Both the position numbers and the translations under genes were made by a program. Below are positions 26,444 through 34,728 of a DNA stretch of 64,000 bases, piece by piece. Source of the DNA: Rhodothermales bacterium (GTDB lineage: Bacteria; Bacteroidota; Rhodothermia; Rhodothermales; Bin80); assembly GCA_951812585.1 (NCBI GenBank), contig OX638318.1, forward strand, positions 2,540,380 to 2,604,379, read 5' to 3'. The notes below the pieces were generated by a model. That model was given only the letters and a program-made list of their open reading frames with translations. It was not told the DNA's origin and did no database searches. Every line of letters begins with the position of its first letter. The stretch's first letter is position 1.

Positions 26444-27202
26444 GTGTCTTTTTCCTTGGTGAACCGGGTCGCCCTGGTAACCGGCAGCACCACAGGGCTG
26501 GGCAAGGCTATGGCCTTCGCGCTGGCCCGCGCTGGAGCCCGTGTTGCCATGAACTTCTCCTCCAACGAGCAGCGCGCGCAGCGTGCTTTTGCCGAGTTTG
26601 AAGCCGAAGGGGGCACCGGCATCCTGGTGCGGGCCGATGTCACCAATGCGCAGCATGTGTCGTCGCTGGTAGACCAGGTGGCCCGCACTTTGGGTCCGAT
26701 AGATATTCTGATTCCCAACGCGACGCCCAACCAGCCGCTTTTGTCCATCGAGGAATACACCTGGGACGATTACCAGTCAATGCTGGATTTCTTTGTCAAG
26801 AGTCCGTACCTCTTGTGCCGGGCGTGCGTGCCGGGGATGAAGCAGCGTCGATTCGGACGGATCATCAATATCATCACCGAGGTGTATTCGATGGGCGTGG
26901 CACCGTTTACGGCTTATGCAGCAGCCAAAGGAGGCCAGGTTGGCTTTTCACGCAGTCTGGCTACCGAACTTGCGCCGTTCGGCATCACAGTGAACATGAT
27001 TTCTCCCGGGTGGATACCCACCGAGCGTCATGCCGGTGATCCGCAAAGCCTCAAGGATTCGTACGTGAAGACGATCCCAGTGGGCCGCTGGGGTGTTCCT
27101 GAAGATGTTGCCGGTGCAGCCGTCTATTACGCCAGCGATGCGGCGTCCTTTGTTACTGGACAATTTATCACCATCAACGGCGGGCGCACCTTTGGCATCT
27201 AG
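26444..27202 (+). CDS. Short-chain dehydrogenase/reductase
   Basis: 252 residues from GTG 26444. Classical SDR with the nucleotide loop VTGSTTGLGKAMAFALA, the active-site tyrosine-lysine pair in YAAAKGG (Y and K four apart), and the PG motif ISPGWIPTERHA. It ends in FITINGGRTFGI. The NNAG motif is replaced by PNATPN, and the usual catalytic Ser before YxxxK appears as TEVYSMG (Ser or Thr). It oxidises or reduces an alcohol with NAD(P). Context between DUF1501 and a sugar transporter suggests a sugar or polyol substrate. Confidence 0.88.
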   Translation: MSFSLVNRVALVTGSTTGLGKAMAFALARAGARVAMNFSSNEQRAQRAFAEFEAEGGTGILVRADVTNAQHVSSLVDQVARTLGPIDILIPNATPNQPLLSIEEYTWDDYQSMLDFFVKSPYLLCRACVPGMKQRRFGRIINIITEVYSMGVAPFTAYAAAKGGQVGFSRSLATELAPFGITVNMISPGWIPTERHAGDPQSLKDSYVKTIPVGRWGVPEDVAGAAVYYASDAASFVTGQFITINGGRTFGI

Positions 27203-27232
27203 TATTATGGACTCACGTATTATGGACTCACG
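27203..27232 (+). repeat. 15-bp tandem duplication over the start codon
   Basis: TATTATGGACTCACG occurs twice in a row (27203-27217 and 27218-27232). Each unit has an in-frame ATG, at 27207 and 27222, giving the protein start MDSRIMDSRV. Confidence 0.95.
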
Positions 27233-28262
27233 TGTGACTGAACAGGTGCCGCGGTTGTGGACCCCGCTGCTGATGGCAGCTTGTGTATTGGCTGCGTCGG
27301 TGGTAGGCGGTTGTGCGCCGGGCGGCGACGGTGCCCGGAAGCCGCTTCTGGGTTTTATCACCAATGGCATCGCGTCGTTCTGGCTGATTGCGGACAAGGG
27401 GGCGCGGGATGCCGCCGCGCGCTATGATGTGGATGTAGAAGTACTCATGCCGCCTGATGGCACGGCGTCAGATCAGCGGCGCATGGTTCAGGACCTCTTG
27501 GCGCGCGGCGTGGAAGGCATCGCGATCACCCCGCTGGACCCTTCGAATCAGATGGGCCTATTGGCGGAAATTGCGCAGAACACCCTTCTCATCACGCATG
27601 ATTCGGATGCACCCGAAAGCGACCGCCTGGTGTATATCGGCATGGACAACTACCTGGCTGGGCGCATGTGCGGCAGCCTGCTCAAGGAAGCCATGCCAGA
27701 AGGGGGCACTGTGGTGCTCTTTGTGGGCCGAACGGGGCAGCTTAATGCGGACCTGCGGCGGCAGGGCGTTATTGATGTACTCATGGATCGCAGCATAAAC
27801 AACACGCGTCGGGATCCCGTGGACGCACGTATTGAGGGGGAGCTGTTTACGGTGCTGGATACGCGCGTGGATCAGTTTGACTTTGCCCGGGCGAAGGCGC
27901 AAGCCGAAGATGCATTGGCGCGATACCCGGACCTCGATGCCATGGTGGGGCTTTTTGTGTACAATCCGGTGCAGATCCTGGAAGCTGTGCGCGAAGCAGG
28001 CAAGCTGGACCAGATCACCATCGTCGGCTTTGACGAGGACGATGTGGTGCTCGAAGCGATCAAGCAGGGTACCATCGCAGGCACCGTCGTGCAAAATCCG
28101 TATCGCTATGGCTACGAGTCCGTGCGCGTCCTAGCCGCGCTAGTGCGTGGCGACCGGTCCGTTCTTCCTGAAAGCCAGTTCATAGACATTCCGGCTCGCA
28201 CGATTACAAAGGATAACGTGGACGCATTCAGAGATGAGCTCGAGGCCCTGCTCGGAGAGTAG
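27207..28262 (+). CDS. Sugar ABC transporter substrate-binding lipoprotein (RbsB-like)
   Basis: 351 residues from ATG 27207; the second ATG at 27222 is equally usable. Lipobox ASVVGGCAPG (about residue 30). The rest is a type I periplasmic binding protein (Peripla_BP_4): LLGFITNGIASFWLIADKGA, GVEGIAITPLDPSNQ, LLITHDSDAPES, YIGMDNYLAGRMCG, IVGFDEDDVVLEAI and GTIAGTVVQNPYRYGYES. It captures a sugar or sugar-like molecule for the RbsA/RbsC homologues downstream. The aromatic W in ASFW at the ligand pocket favours a pyranose or cyclitol. Lipid anchoring of the binding protein is unusual for Gram-negatives but common in this phylum. Confidence 0.92.
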   Translation: MDSRIMDSRVTEQVPRLWTPLLMAACVLAASVVGGCAPGGDGARKPLLGFITNGIASFWLIADKGARDAAARYDVDVEVLMPPDGTASDQRRMVQDLLARGVEGIAITPLDPSNQMGLLAEIAQNTLLITHDSDAPESDRLVYIGMDNYLAGRMCGSLLKEAMPEGGTVVLFVGRTGQLNADLRRQGVIDVLMDRSINNTRRDPVDARIEGELFTVLDTRVDQFDFARAKAQAEDALARYPDLDAMVGLFVYNPVQILEAVREAGKLDQITIVGFDEDDVVLEAIKQGTIAGTVVQNPYRYGYESVRVLAALVRGDRSVLPESQFIDIPARTITKDNVDAFRDELEALLGE

Positions 28263-28747
28263 CGTAGTGATCCGGTAGGCTACAGCGATCTTTATGCTGC
28301 CCCAGAAGGCCCAGCGCCTACGGGCCGAGGCACCGAATCATTACTGACAGCGCGGTCCGCGCCAAAGGCAACAAATGCCGCGATGCCAGCCGGAATAATG
28401 AGCCGGCGTGCACGCGCTGATCGCGAAGCCTTGGCCGCGCGCGTACACGTTCGGTCAAGCCCATCCTGATTCAAGGGTGTCTACTCGCGAATCCGGCTTT
28501 GATCCGGGAACTAGATCATAGGGGGCGCACCGGGAGCATGCGTGAGGCCGGTTCAGTCCTCATCGGTAACGAGGTAGTGCGCTGCCACTGCTTGTGCAGG
28601 GGATGAGCAGCTGCCCGGGGGGTTGCACTGCATATCATCGTCGGCCCAAGGGAGAAACGCAGCCAGCCTGCAGCAAAAAAAGGTATTTTGTTGGGAATCA
28701 AGAACGATTGAGGGTGAATGAGGGTGGTGAGCCGATTGTGGTAGCAG
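28263..28747. other. Intergenic gap inside the transporter operon
   Basis: About 485 bp between binding protein and ATPase genes, far more than the other gaps in this block. No supported gene. A minus-strand 60-codon frame (28292-28474) has no recognisable features. Just before the ATPase start, GAGGGTG-type short repeats occur at 28709-28758. Confidence 0.5.
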
Positions 28748-30268
28748 ATGGTTGAGGGTGCAACCGGTCCGTCCGCGCAGGGCGCGCATCTCCTGCATGC
28801 CAGGCGCGTTACGAAGCGTTTTCCCGGCGTGGCGGCGCTGCGGGATGTAGACCTTGTTGTGGGTGCGGGGGAAATCGTGGCCGTCATCGGCGAAAACGGG
28901 GCCGGCAAGAGCACGCTCATGAAAATCCTCGCCGGCATCCTTCCCATGGATGGCGGGACGCTTTGGCTGGATGGATCGCCGGTCGCATTCACGAACGCAC
29001 GGCAAGCGGCACAGCGCGGCATCGTGCTTATCCACCAGGAGCTGAGCCTGCTTCCCAACCTGACAGTCGGCGCGAACATCTTCCTGGGCCGGGAGCCGCA
29101 CAAGGCCGGCTGGATTCAGAGCCGCATGATCGCCAAAGAGGCCGCCCAGATCATTGCACGCGTCGGGCTCGCGCTGCCAACAGATACGCTGGTAGGCTCT
29201 CTGCCCATAGGACAGCGCCAACTCTTGGAGATTGCGCGTGTACTGTCGGTGGATGCGCGGCTGATCATCATGGACGAGCCGACCTCCAGCCTGTCTGAAC
29301 GGGAAGCTGATCGGCTGTTTGCTGTGATCAGGGAGCTCAAGGATGCAGGTGTATCCATCCTGTTTGTTTCGCATCGGCTGCGCGAAGTAGAGGCCATTGC
29401 CGACCGCGTGGTCGTGCTTATGGATGGACAGAATGCAGCAGAACTCACCGGCAGTGACATCCGGCGCGAGCGCATGGCGCGCAGCATGGTGGGCCGCGAC
29501 ATCAGCAGCTTCTACGCACGCAAGACGCGAACCAAAGGCGACTGTGTGATGGCGGTATCAGGTGTGTCCACGATGGCGTGGCCCAACTGCCGCGTGTCGC
29601 TGCAACTGCACGCTGGCGAAATAGTCGGCCTCGCCGGCCTCGTTGGGGCTGGGCGCACCGAGCTGCTGAGGACGCTGTTTGGTCTTGATCCAATGCTTCA
29701 CGGCACGGTGCGTATAAACGGCAACACCGCGGTACTGCGATCCCCGCGGGATGCGATGGCGCAAGGCATCGCGCTCGTGCCGGAAGACCGGGCACAGCAG
29801 GGGCTGGTCCTGCCGATGCTCGTGCGGCACAACATGAGCCTCGCTGCGCTCACGCGTCGCGCTGCGTCGTCCATCTCACGCGCCTGGGAAGAGGCGTTTT
29901 GCGAATACATGATGCGGCGGCTACGCATAGACGGCACGCGCAAGAACAGCGTCGCGCGACTATTGTCTGGAGGCAATCAGCAAAAGGTGGTCCTTGGAAA
30001 GTGGCTGTTGCTTGGTCCCAGGGTGCTGCTTCTGGATGAACCCACACGCGGCATTGATGTGGGAGCCAAGCAAGAGATCTACCACACCATGGAGGAGCTC
30101 GCAGAAGACGGTATGGCCATCCTCTTTGCCAGCAGCGAGCTGGAAGAGATTCTCGGCATTGCCGATAGGGTACTAGTAATGCACGAAGGACGGATGACCG
30201 GCGAACTTGAGCACAAAGACATGGCGGAAGAGAACATTATGCAGCTAGCCACCGGACAAACACTTTGA
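28748..30268 (+). CDS. Sugar ABC transporter ATP-binding protein (RbsA-like, two ABC domains)
   Basis: 506 residues with the double-ABC layout of ribose/xylose-type importers. First domain: Walker A GENGAGKSTLMK (about residue 45), Q-loop IHQELSLLPNLTVGAN, IGQRQLLEIARVLSVDARLI and the Walker B MDEPTSSLSERE. Second domain: degenerate Walker A GLVGAGRTELLRT, signature LLSGGNQQKVVLGKWL and Walker B LLLDEPTRGIDVGAK. It powers uptake with the permease 4 bp downstream. The first signature motif is the degenerate IGQRQ form, as usual in this family. Confidence 0.95.
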   Translation: MVEGATGPSAQGAHLLHARRVTKRFPGVAALRDVDLVVGAGEIVAVIGENGAGKSTLMKILAGILPMDGGTLWLDGSPVAFTNARQAAQRGIVLIHQELSLLPNLTVGANIFLGREPHKAGWIQSRMIAKEAAQIIARVGLALPTDTLVGSLPIGQRQLLEIARVLSVDARLIIMDEPTSSLSEREADRLFAVIRELKDAGVSILFVSHRLREVEAIADRVVVLMDGQNAAELTGSDIRRERMARSMVGRDISSFYARKTRTKGDCVMAVSGVSTMAWPNCRVSLQLHAGEIVGLAGLVGAGRTELLRTLFGLDPMLHGTVRINGNTAVLRSPRDAMAQGIALVPEDRAQQGLVLPMLVRHNMSLAALTRRAASSISRAWEEAFCEYMMRRLRIDGTRKNSVARLLSGGNQQKVVLGKWLLLGPRVLLLDEPTRGIDVGAKQEIYHTMEELAEDGMAILFASSELEEILGIADRVLVMHEGRMTGELEHKDMAEENIMQLATGQTL

Positions 30269-30272
30269 CGAG

Positions 30273-31244
30273 ATGAAGAAGATTCTGGGCATCAGCGGCG
30301 TGCTGCTGGTGGTCTTTGTCCTCACGGCTGCGCTGGAGCCCAACTTCCTGACAGGGTACAATCTGCAGAATACACTGCGCTGGACCGGTCTCTTCGGCAT
30401 CATCAGTATCGGAGCCGCCTTCGTGATCATCACCGGTGGCATAGACCTTTCTGCGGGCAGCGTTGTGGGCCTGATTGGCGTGATCGTGCCCTTGCTTCTA
30501 GTTGCAGCGGGGTGGCCCGTGGCACTGGCATTGCTAGCCGCGCTGGGTGCAGCCTTGCTCATAGGTCTGGCACACGGGCTTCTGGTCACGAAGGTCAACC
30601 TGCAGCCGTTTGTTGTAACGCTTTGCGGCCTCTTGGTCTACCGCGGCTTGGCCCGCTGGATCACAGGGGATCAGACGCAAGGCTTCGGCATGGGCTACGA
30701 AGGACTGCGGCAACTTGCCATCGGGAAGATTCCAATCACAGCCTCGTTCGGACTGCCGATCCCGTTTGTGATCCTGCTGGTATTGGCGGTGCTGAGCGCA
30801 TTGCTCTTGAACTACACGGTCTGGGGTCGCTACATGAAAGCCCTAGGCCACAATGAAGAGGCGGCGCGCTTCAGCGGCATAAGCACAGACCGCATGGTGA
30901 TCCTGGCTTACACGATAGGGGCGCTGACCGCGGGGCTGGGCGGATTGCTGTTTGCACTGGACGTCAACTCGGTACAGCCCGCCGCACAGGGGAGCTTCTA
31001 TGAGCTGTATGCCATCGCGGCTGCCGTGCTGGGCGGGTGCAGCCTTCGGGGCGGCGAGGGCTCTATCGCCGGCGTGGTCATCGGTGCCGCCGTGCTTCGG
31101 CTGCTGTACAATGCCATTAACATTCTGGGCATATCCACGCAACTTGAATTTGCTATTATAGGTGCCGTGATTCTGTGTGGGGTGACAGCAGACGAGTTAG
31201 TGAAGCGGATCGCTGCGGCGCGTGCGGTGCGCAAAGTATCCTGA
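30273..31244 (+). CDS. Sugar ABC transporter permease (RbsC-like)
   Basis: 323 residues, nearly all hydrophobic, with 8-10 membrane helices. It shows FGIISIGAAFVIITGGIDLS, AGSVVGLIGVIVP, NLQPFVVTLCGLLVYRGLAR, YTVWGRYMKALGHNEEAARF and a GG-rich cytoplasmic loop (AVLGGCSLRGGEGSIAG) that contacts the ATPase. This is the membrane channel of the BPD_transp_2 family, which probably works as a homodimer with the RbsA-like gene 4 bp upstream. Confidence 0.95.
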   Translation: MKKILGISGVLLVVFVLTAALEPNFLTGYNLQNTLRWTGLFGIISIGAAFVIITGGIDLSAGSVVGLIGVIVPLLLVAAGWPVALALLAALGAALLIGLAHGLLVTKVNLQPFVVTLCGLLVYRGLARWITGDQTQGFGMGYEGLRQLAIGKIPITASFGLPIPFVILLVLAVLSALLLNYTVWGRYMKALGHNEEAARFSGISTDRMVILAYTIGALTAGLGGLLFALDVNSVQPAAQGSFYELYAIAAAVLGGCSLRGGEGSIAGVVIGAAVLRLLYNAINILGISTQLEFAIIGAVILCGVTADELVKRIAAARAVRKVS

Positions 31245-31284
31245 CCTAAGCCAAACAAAGGGGGATGATATCCCAGACAAAGCC

Positions 31285-32169
31285 ATGCATCTTGCGATAC
31301 ACAACTGGATGAAGGTGGAGCCTATTGAGGTCACCGTGCAACGCTTGGCCCGCTACGGCTACAAGAGCCTGGAAATCCAGGGCGAGCCCTACAAGTACGA
31401 CACCATTGCGGTCCGTGCACTGCTGAAGAGTTACGGCGTGCGATGCTGGGGCAGCGTGACGCTGATGCTGGACGATAGAAACCTTTTGGCCAGAAGTGAA
31501 GAGCAACGCGCCGAAAGCGTTACATATGTGAAGGACTGCATTACGATGGTGATGGAGCTCGGCGGCGAAGTCATCAGCGTGGTGCCGGGCACTGTCGGCA
31601 AGGTCGTGCCTGACGCCACGCCGGCCAAGGAATGGGCTTGGTGCGTCGAAGCTTTGAAGGAGTGCTACGATCATGGCAATCGCTGTGGCGTAAAGATCGG
31701 AATCGAGCCCATCAACCGGTTTGAAACGTACTTCATCAATCGCGGCGCGCAGGCGCGCGCCCTGGCTGAGGCTGTTGGCCCGGACTGCGGCGTATGCCTG
31801 GATATCTTCCACATGAACATCGAGGAAGACGATCCGCTCGAAGCGATCCGCGCATGCGGCGACCGCCTAGTGAACTTTCATGTGGCGGACAATAATCGCA
31901 TGGCAAGCGGCATGGGCAATCTGGACTGGGCGGCAATCATAGCCGTGCTGCAGGAGGTTGGGTACGACGGGGCACTTTCGGTGGAGTTTTGCCCGCCGCT
32001 GGATCGCACGCCCGCCAATCGGTGGCCCAACAGTGTGGATCTGAACCCTGAGGGGATCACCGCTTCAGAGCGCAAGTTTCTGGAGGACCACGGCAGCAGC
32101 GTGTTCAGCACTGAGTTCTACGACATGCATGTGCGCCGCTCAGCGGAGACGCTCTTACCGCTGATCTGA
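31285..32169 (+). CDS. Sugar phosphate isomerase/epimerase (AP-endonuclease-2 TIM barrel)
   Basis: 294 residues from ATG 31285. Xylose-isomerase-like TIM barrel with metal-binding acidic residues in SLEIQGEP, VKIGIEPINRFETYFIN, CGVCLDIFHMNIEEDDP, VNFHVADNNRMASGMG and ALSVEFCPP. The order Glu, Asp/His, His, Glu matches D-tagatose 3-epimerase/D-psicose 3-epimerase enzymes, which interconvert ketohexoses with Mn or Co. An inosose or other carbohydrate role is also possible. Context with an RbsABC importer and SDR supports carbohydrate catabolism. Confidence 0.85.
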   Translation: MHLAIHNWMKVEPIEVTVQRLARYGYKSLEIQGEPYKYDTIAVRALLKSYGVRCWGSVTLMLDDRNLLARSEEQRAESVTYVKDCITMVMELGGEVISVVPGTVGKVVPDATPAKEWAWCVEALKECYDHGNRCGVKIGIEPINRFETYFINRGAQARALAEAVGPDCGVCLDIFHMNIEEDDPLEAIRACGDRLVNFHVADNNRMASGMGNLDWAAIIAVLQEVGYDGALSVEFCPPLDRTPANRWPNSVDLNPEGITASERKFLEDHGSSVFSTEFYDMHVRRSAETLLPLI

Positions 32170-32206
32170 TTGTCCGCCACGCGCTGGACAGCGTGCAGCG
32201 AAGCCC

Positions 32207-32959
32207 ATGCCAACACTAGGAAGAGCACATCGCCCGCGCGTGGCCATCACGCTGGGCTCGGGGCTTGGCGGACTAGCCGCGCTTGTGCAGGATGCAGTTC
32301 AGACATCAGCGTGTGATATCCCTGGATATCCCATTCCTATGGCGGCCGGGCATGCGGGGCAGGTCATCGTCGGAACGTTGGCGGAGCGGGCCGTGGTAGT
32401 ACTGCAGGGACGTGCGCACCTGTACGAAGGGCACACTGCGGCGCGGGCGACGTTTCCGCTGCGGTTTGCGCACCACCTGGGTGCGCACAGCGTAGTCATC
32501 ACCTGCAGTGCAGGGGGCCTGGGGCTTGCGCCGGGATCGTTGATGTTCATCACTGATCATATGCGGGCTGGGCCAGGGCCAGGCCTAGGTCTGCGGGGCT
32601 GCCCTGCGCCCTACGACGGGGCTTGGATGCGCCGCGCGCAGCAAGCTGCAATAAAGCACGAAATAGATACCGTACGCGGTACGATTGTGTGGGTGCAAGG
32701 ACCCAGCTACGAAACACAGGCGGAGATTCGCTACTTCATGGAGCACGGCGCACAGGCCGTCGGCATGTCAACGATACCGGAGGTGCTGGAAGCAAAGCGA
32801 CTCGGAATGAAGGTCCTGGGCCTTGCCCTGATCACCAACGCAGCCGCAGGACTAAGCCCAGAGCCGCTGGCACACCAGGAGGTGCTGGACTGCGCCAGAC
32901 GAATGCGCGTGGTTCTGGGACGGCTCTTGCCCGAAATTGTGCGCAATGCGCCAGGTTAG
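32207..32959 (+). CDS. Purine nucleoside phosphorylase
   Basis: 250 residues, slightly shorter than typical (about 270). Class I trimeric PNP/MTAP family: VAITLGSGLGGLA (phosphate loop), YPIPMAAGHAGQ, LQGRAHLYEGHTA, VITCSAGGLGLAPGSLM, VQGPSYETQAEIRYFM and AVGMSTIPEVLEAKRLGM. It splits purine nucleosides with phosphate to base and ribose-1-phosphate. The NAAGG motif appears as SAGGL. Its place at the end of the sugar-transporter block may mean that the imported compound is a nucleoside or gives a pentose phosphate; this is an inference. Confidence 0.92.
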   Translation: MPTLGRAHRPRVAITLGSGLGGLAALVQDAVQTSACDIPGYPIPMAAGHAGQVIVGTLAERAVVVLQGRAHLYEGHTAARATFPLRFAHHLGAHSVVITCSAGGLGLAPGSLMFITDHMRAGPGPGLGLRGCPAPYDGAWMRRAQQAAIKHEIDTVRGTIVWVQGPSYETQAEIRYFMEHGAQAVGMSTIPEVLEAKRLGMKVLGLALITNAAAGLSPEPLAHQEVLDCARRMRVVLGRLLPEIVRNAPG

Positions 32960-33052
32960 ATCTGCAAAGATGTGCTGCGCCGTGCATTAGGATTTGCGTT
33001 TACGGAATAGACTTCGCATCTTGCACGTTTACCACCTAGCGCAGAATGGGGA

Positions 33053-33436
33053 ATGAAGGACGATAATACTACTCGTTTAGGTGACCGGCGGCCGTACCGC
33101 AGTGCGCCTGGCGGGCGACCACGCCGAGATGGTCCCGATCGCTTTCGGGATGCGGTCTTTTCCAAGCGCGTTTCCGCGGGGCGGCGCACCTACTTCTTTG
33201 ATGTTATTCCGACGCGGTCGGGTAAGGATTTTTTCATCGTTTTGACGGAGAGCAAGCGCGTGGACGAGTTCCGTTACGAGAAGCACAAGATCCGTTTGTA
33301 CAAGGAGGACTTTGCCAAAGTCATGCGCGGGCTTTACGAAACCATAGATTACGTCCGGCAGGAGCATCTGCCAGATTTTGAATTCCATGGTATGCCCGAG
33401 CTTGTGCTTCCGCCGCCGCGGGATGTGACCGACTAG
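33053..33436 (+). CDS. DUF3276 (PUR-alpha-like) protein
   Basis: 127 residues with a basic, disordered N-terminus (RPYRSAPGGRPRRDGPDRFR) and one PUR-like repeat: FSKRVSAGRRTYFFDVIPTR, DFFIVLTESKR, KHKIRLYKEDFAKVMRGLYE. DUF3276 proteins are nearly restricted to Bacteroidota and relatives and are thought to bind single-stranded nucleic acid by similarity to PUR-alpha. The gene is followed 17 bp later by hisD, but no functional link is known. Confidence 0.9.
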   Translation: MKDDNTTRLGDRRPYRSAPGGRPRRDGPDRFRDAVFSKRVSAGRRTYFFDVIPTRSGKDFFIVLTESKRVDEFRYEKHKIRLYKEDFAKVMRGLYETIDYVRQEHLPDFEFHGMPELVLPPPRDVTD

Positions 33437-33453
33437 GGCGTTCCGCGCCGCGA

Positions 33454-34728
33454 ATGATCCCCATCGTTGACTATGCTGCATGGGATCGGGTGCGCGAAGC
33501 CCCTGTGCACGCAGACGTAGAGGAGGCCGTTAAGGACATCATCCGTGCGGTGGCGTGCGAGGGCGATGCCGCGCTCAGGGCTTTGACCGCACGGTTCGAT
33601 GACGTGCAGTTGCAGCAGATTCGCGTGCCTCCCAGCGCCCTGTCCGGCGCGTATGCGCAGGCGCCCCGAGCGTGGCGGGAGCTGATTTTGGCCGCGGCGG
33701 ACAACATTCGCCGGTTTCATTTGCACCAGCGCCCGTCGTCCTGGTATGTAGATGATGGCGACGATGTTCGCTTGGGCCAGCGCGTGCTGCCGATGGAGCG
33801 TGCGGGGCTCTATGTGCCCGGAGGGGCCGCGGCATATCCTTCCAGCGTACTCATGAACGTCATACCGGCCCAGGTGGCGGGCGTTCGTGAGATCCATCTG
33901 GTATCTCCACCATCCAGCACCACGCTGCCCCACTGGACCATCCTGGCGGCGGCGCATGTGCTTGAAATCCAGCATGTCTATGCTGTGGGCGGTGCCCAGG
34001 CCATCGCGGCGCTGGCGTTTGGCACGGAAACGATCCCGAAGGTGGACAAGATCGCCGGGCCCGGCAATGCCTACGTGACAGCGGCCAAGAAGCTGGTATA
34101 CGGCCTGGTCGACATTGATTCGCTGGCGGGGCCTAGCGAAATCGTAATCCTTGCAGACCATACGGCCAACGCGCGTTGGGCTGCGTATGATCTCTTGGCC
34201 CAGGCGGAGCATGACACGCGTGCCCGCGCCATCCTGGTCACACCGGCTGCACGCATCGCGAAAGCGGTCCAGCGCCATGTAACGGCGCTGGTGCCCACCA
34301 ATCCGCGCCGGGAGATTCTGGAAGCAGCCTTGGGTGTGCATGGTGCGTGCATTGTAACGCAGGACATGGACGAGGCGGTTGCCGCGGTCAACGCTTTGGC
34401 ACCGGAGCACCTTGAACTGCTGGTCGCGGATCCCTGGGCTATGCTGGAACGAATCAAGCACGCGGGTGCGGTGTTCCTGGGGCCGTGGTCGCCGGAACCT
34501 GTGGGCGACTATTTTGCGGGCCCCAACCATGTACTGCCCACCAATGGAACGGCCCGGTACGCTTCTGCGCTCAGCGTGGACGACTTCGTCCGCAAGCAAA
34601 GCGTGATCGCCTACTCGGAAGCTCGGCTCCGCAAGACGGCGGGGGCCATTGCTGCCTTGGCGCGAAGCGAGTCGCTGGAGGCGCACGCGCGCGCAGTGGA
34701 GGTGCGGGTCAGGGAAGACCTGGCGTGA
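33454..34728 (+). CDS. hisD: Histidinol dehydrogenase
   Basis: 424 residues. A zinc enzyme that oxidises L-histidinol twice with NAD to histidine. Motifs: RAGLYVPGGAAAYPSSVLMN, VDKIAGPGNAYVTAAKKLVY, DSLAGPSEIVILAD, LAQAEHDTRARAILVT (zinc ligands), APEHLELLV and HAGAVFLGPWSPEPVGDYFA GPNH region. Length is normal. Its stop overlaps the hisC start by one base (TGATG), so the two are an operon, though the other his genes are not in the window. Confidence 0.96.
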   Translation: MIPIVDYAAWDRVREAPVHADVEEAVKDIIRAVACEGDAALRALTARFDDVQLQQIRVPPSALSGAYAQAPRAWRELILAAADNIRRFHLHQRPSSWYVDDGDDVRLGQRVLPMERAGLYVPGGAAAYPSSVLMNVIPAQVAGVREIHLVSPPSSTTLPHWTILAAAHVLEIQHVYAVGGAQAIAALAFGTETIPKVDKIAGPGNAYVTAAKKLVYGLVDIDSLAGPSEIVILADHTANARWAAYDLLAQAEHDTRARAILVTPAARIAKAVQRHVTALVPTNPRREILEAALGVHGACIVTQDMDEAVAAVNALAPEHLELLVADPWAMLERIKHAGAVFLGPWSPEPVGDYFAGPNHVLPTNGTARYASALSVDDFVRKQSVIAYSEARLRKTAGAIAALARSESLEAHARAVEVRVREDLA

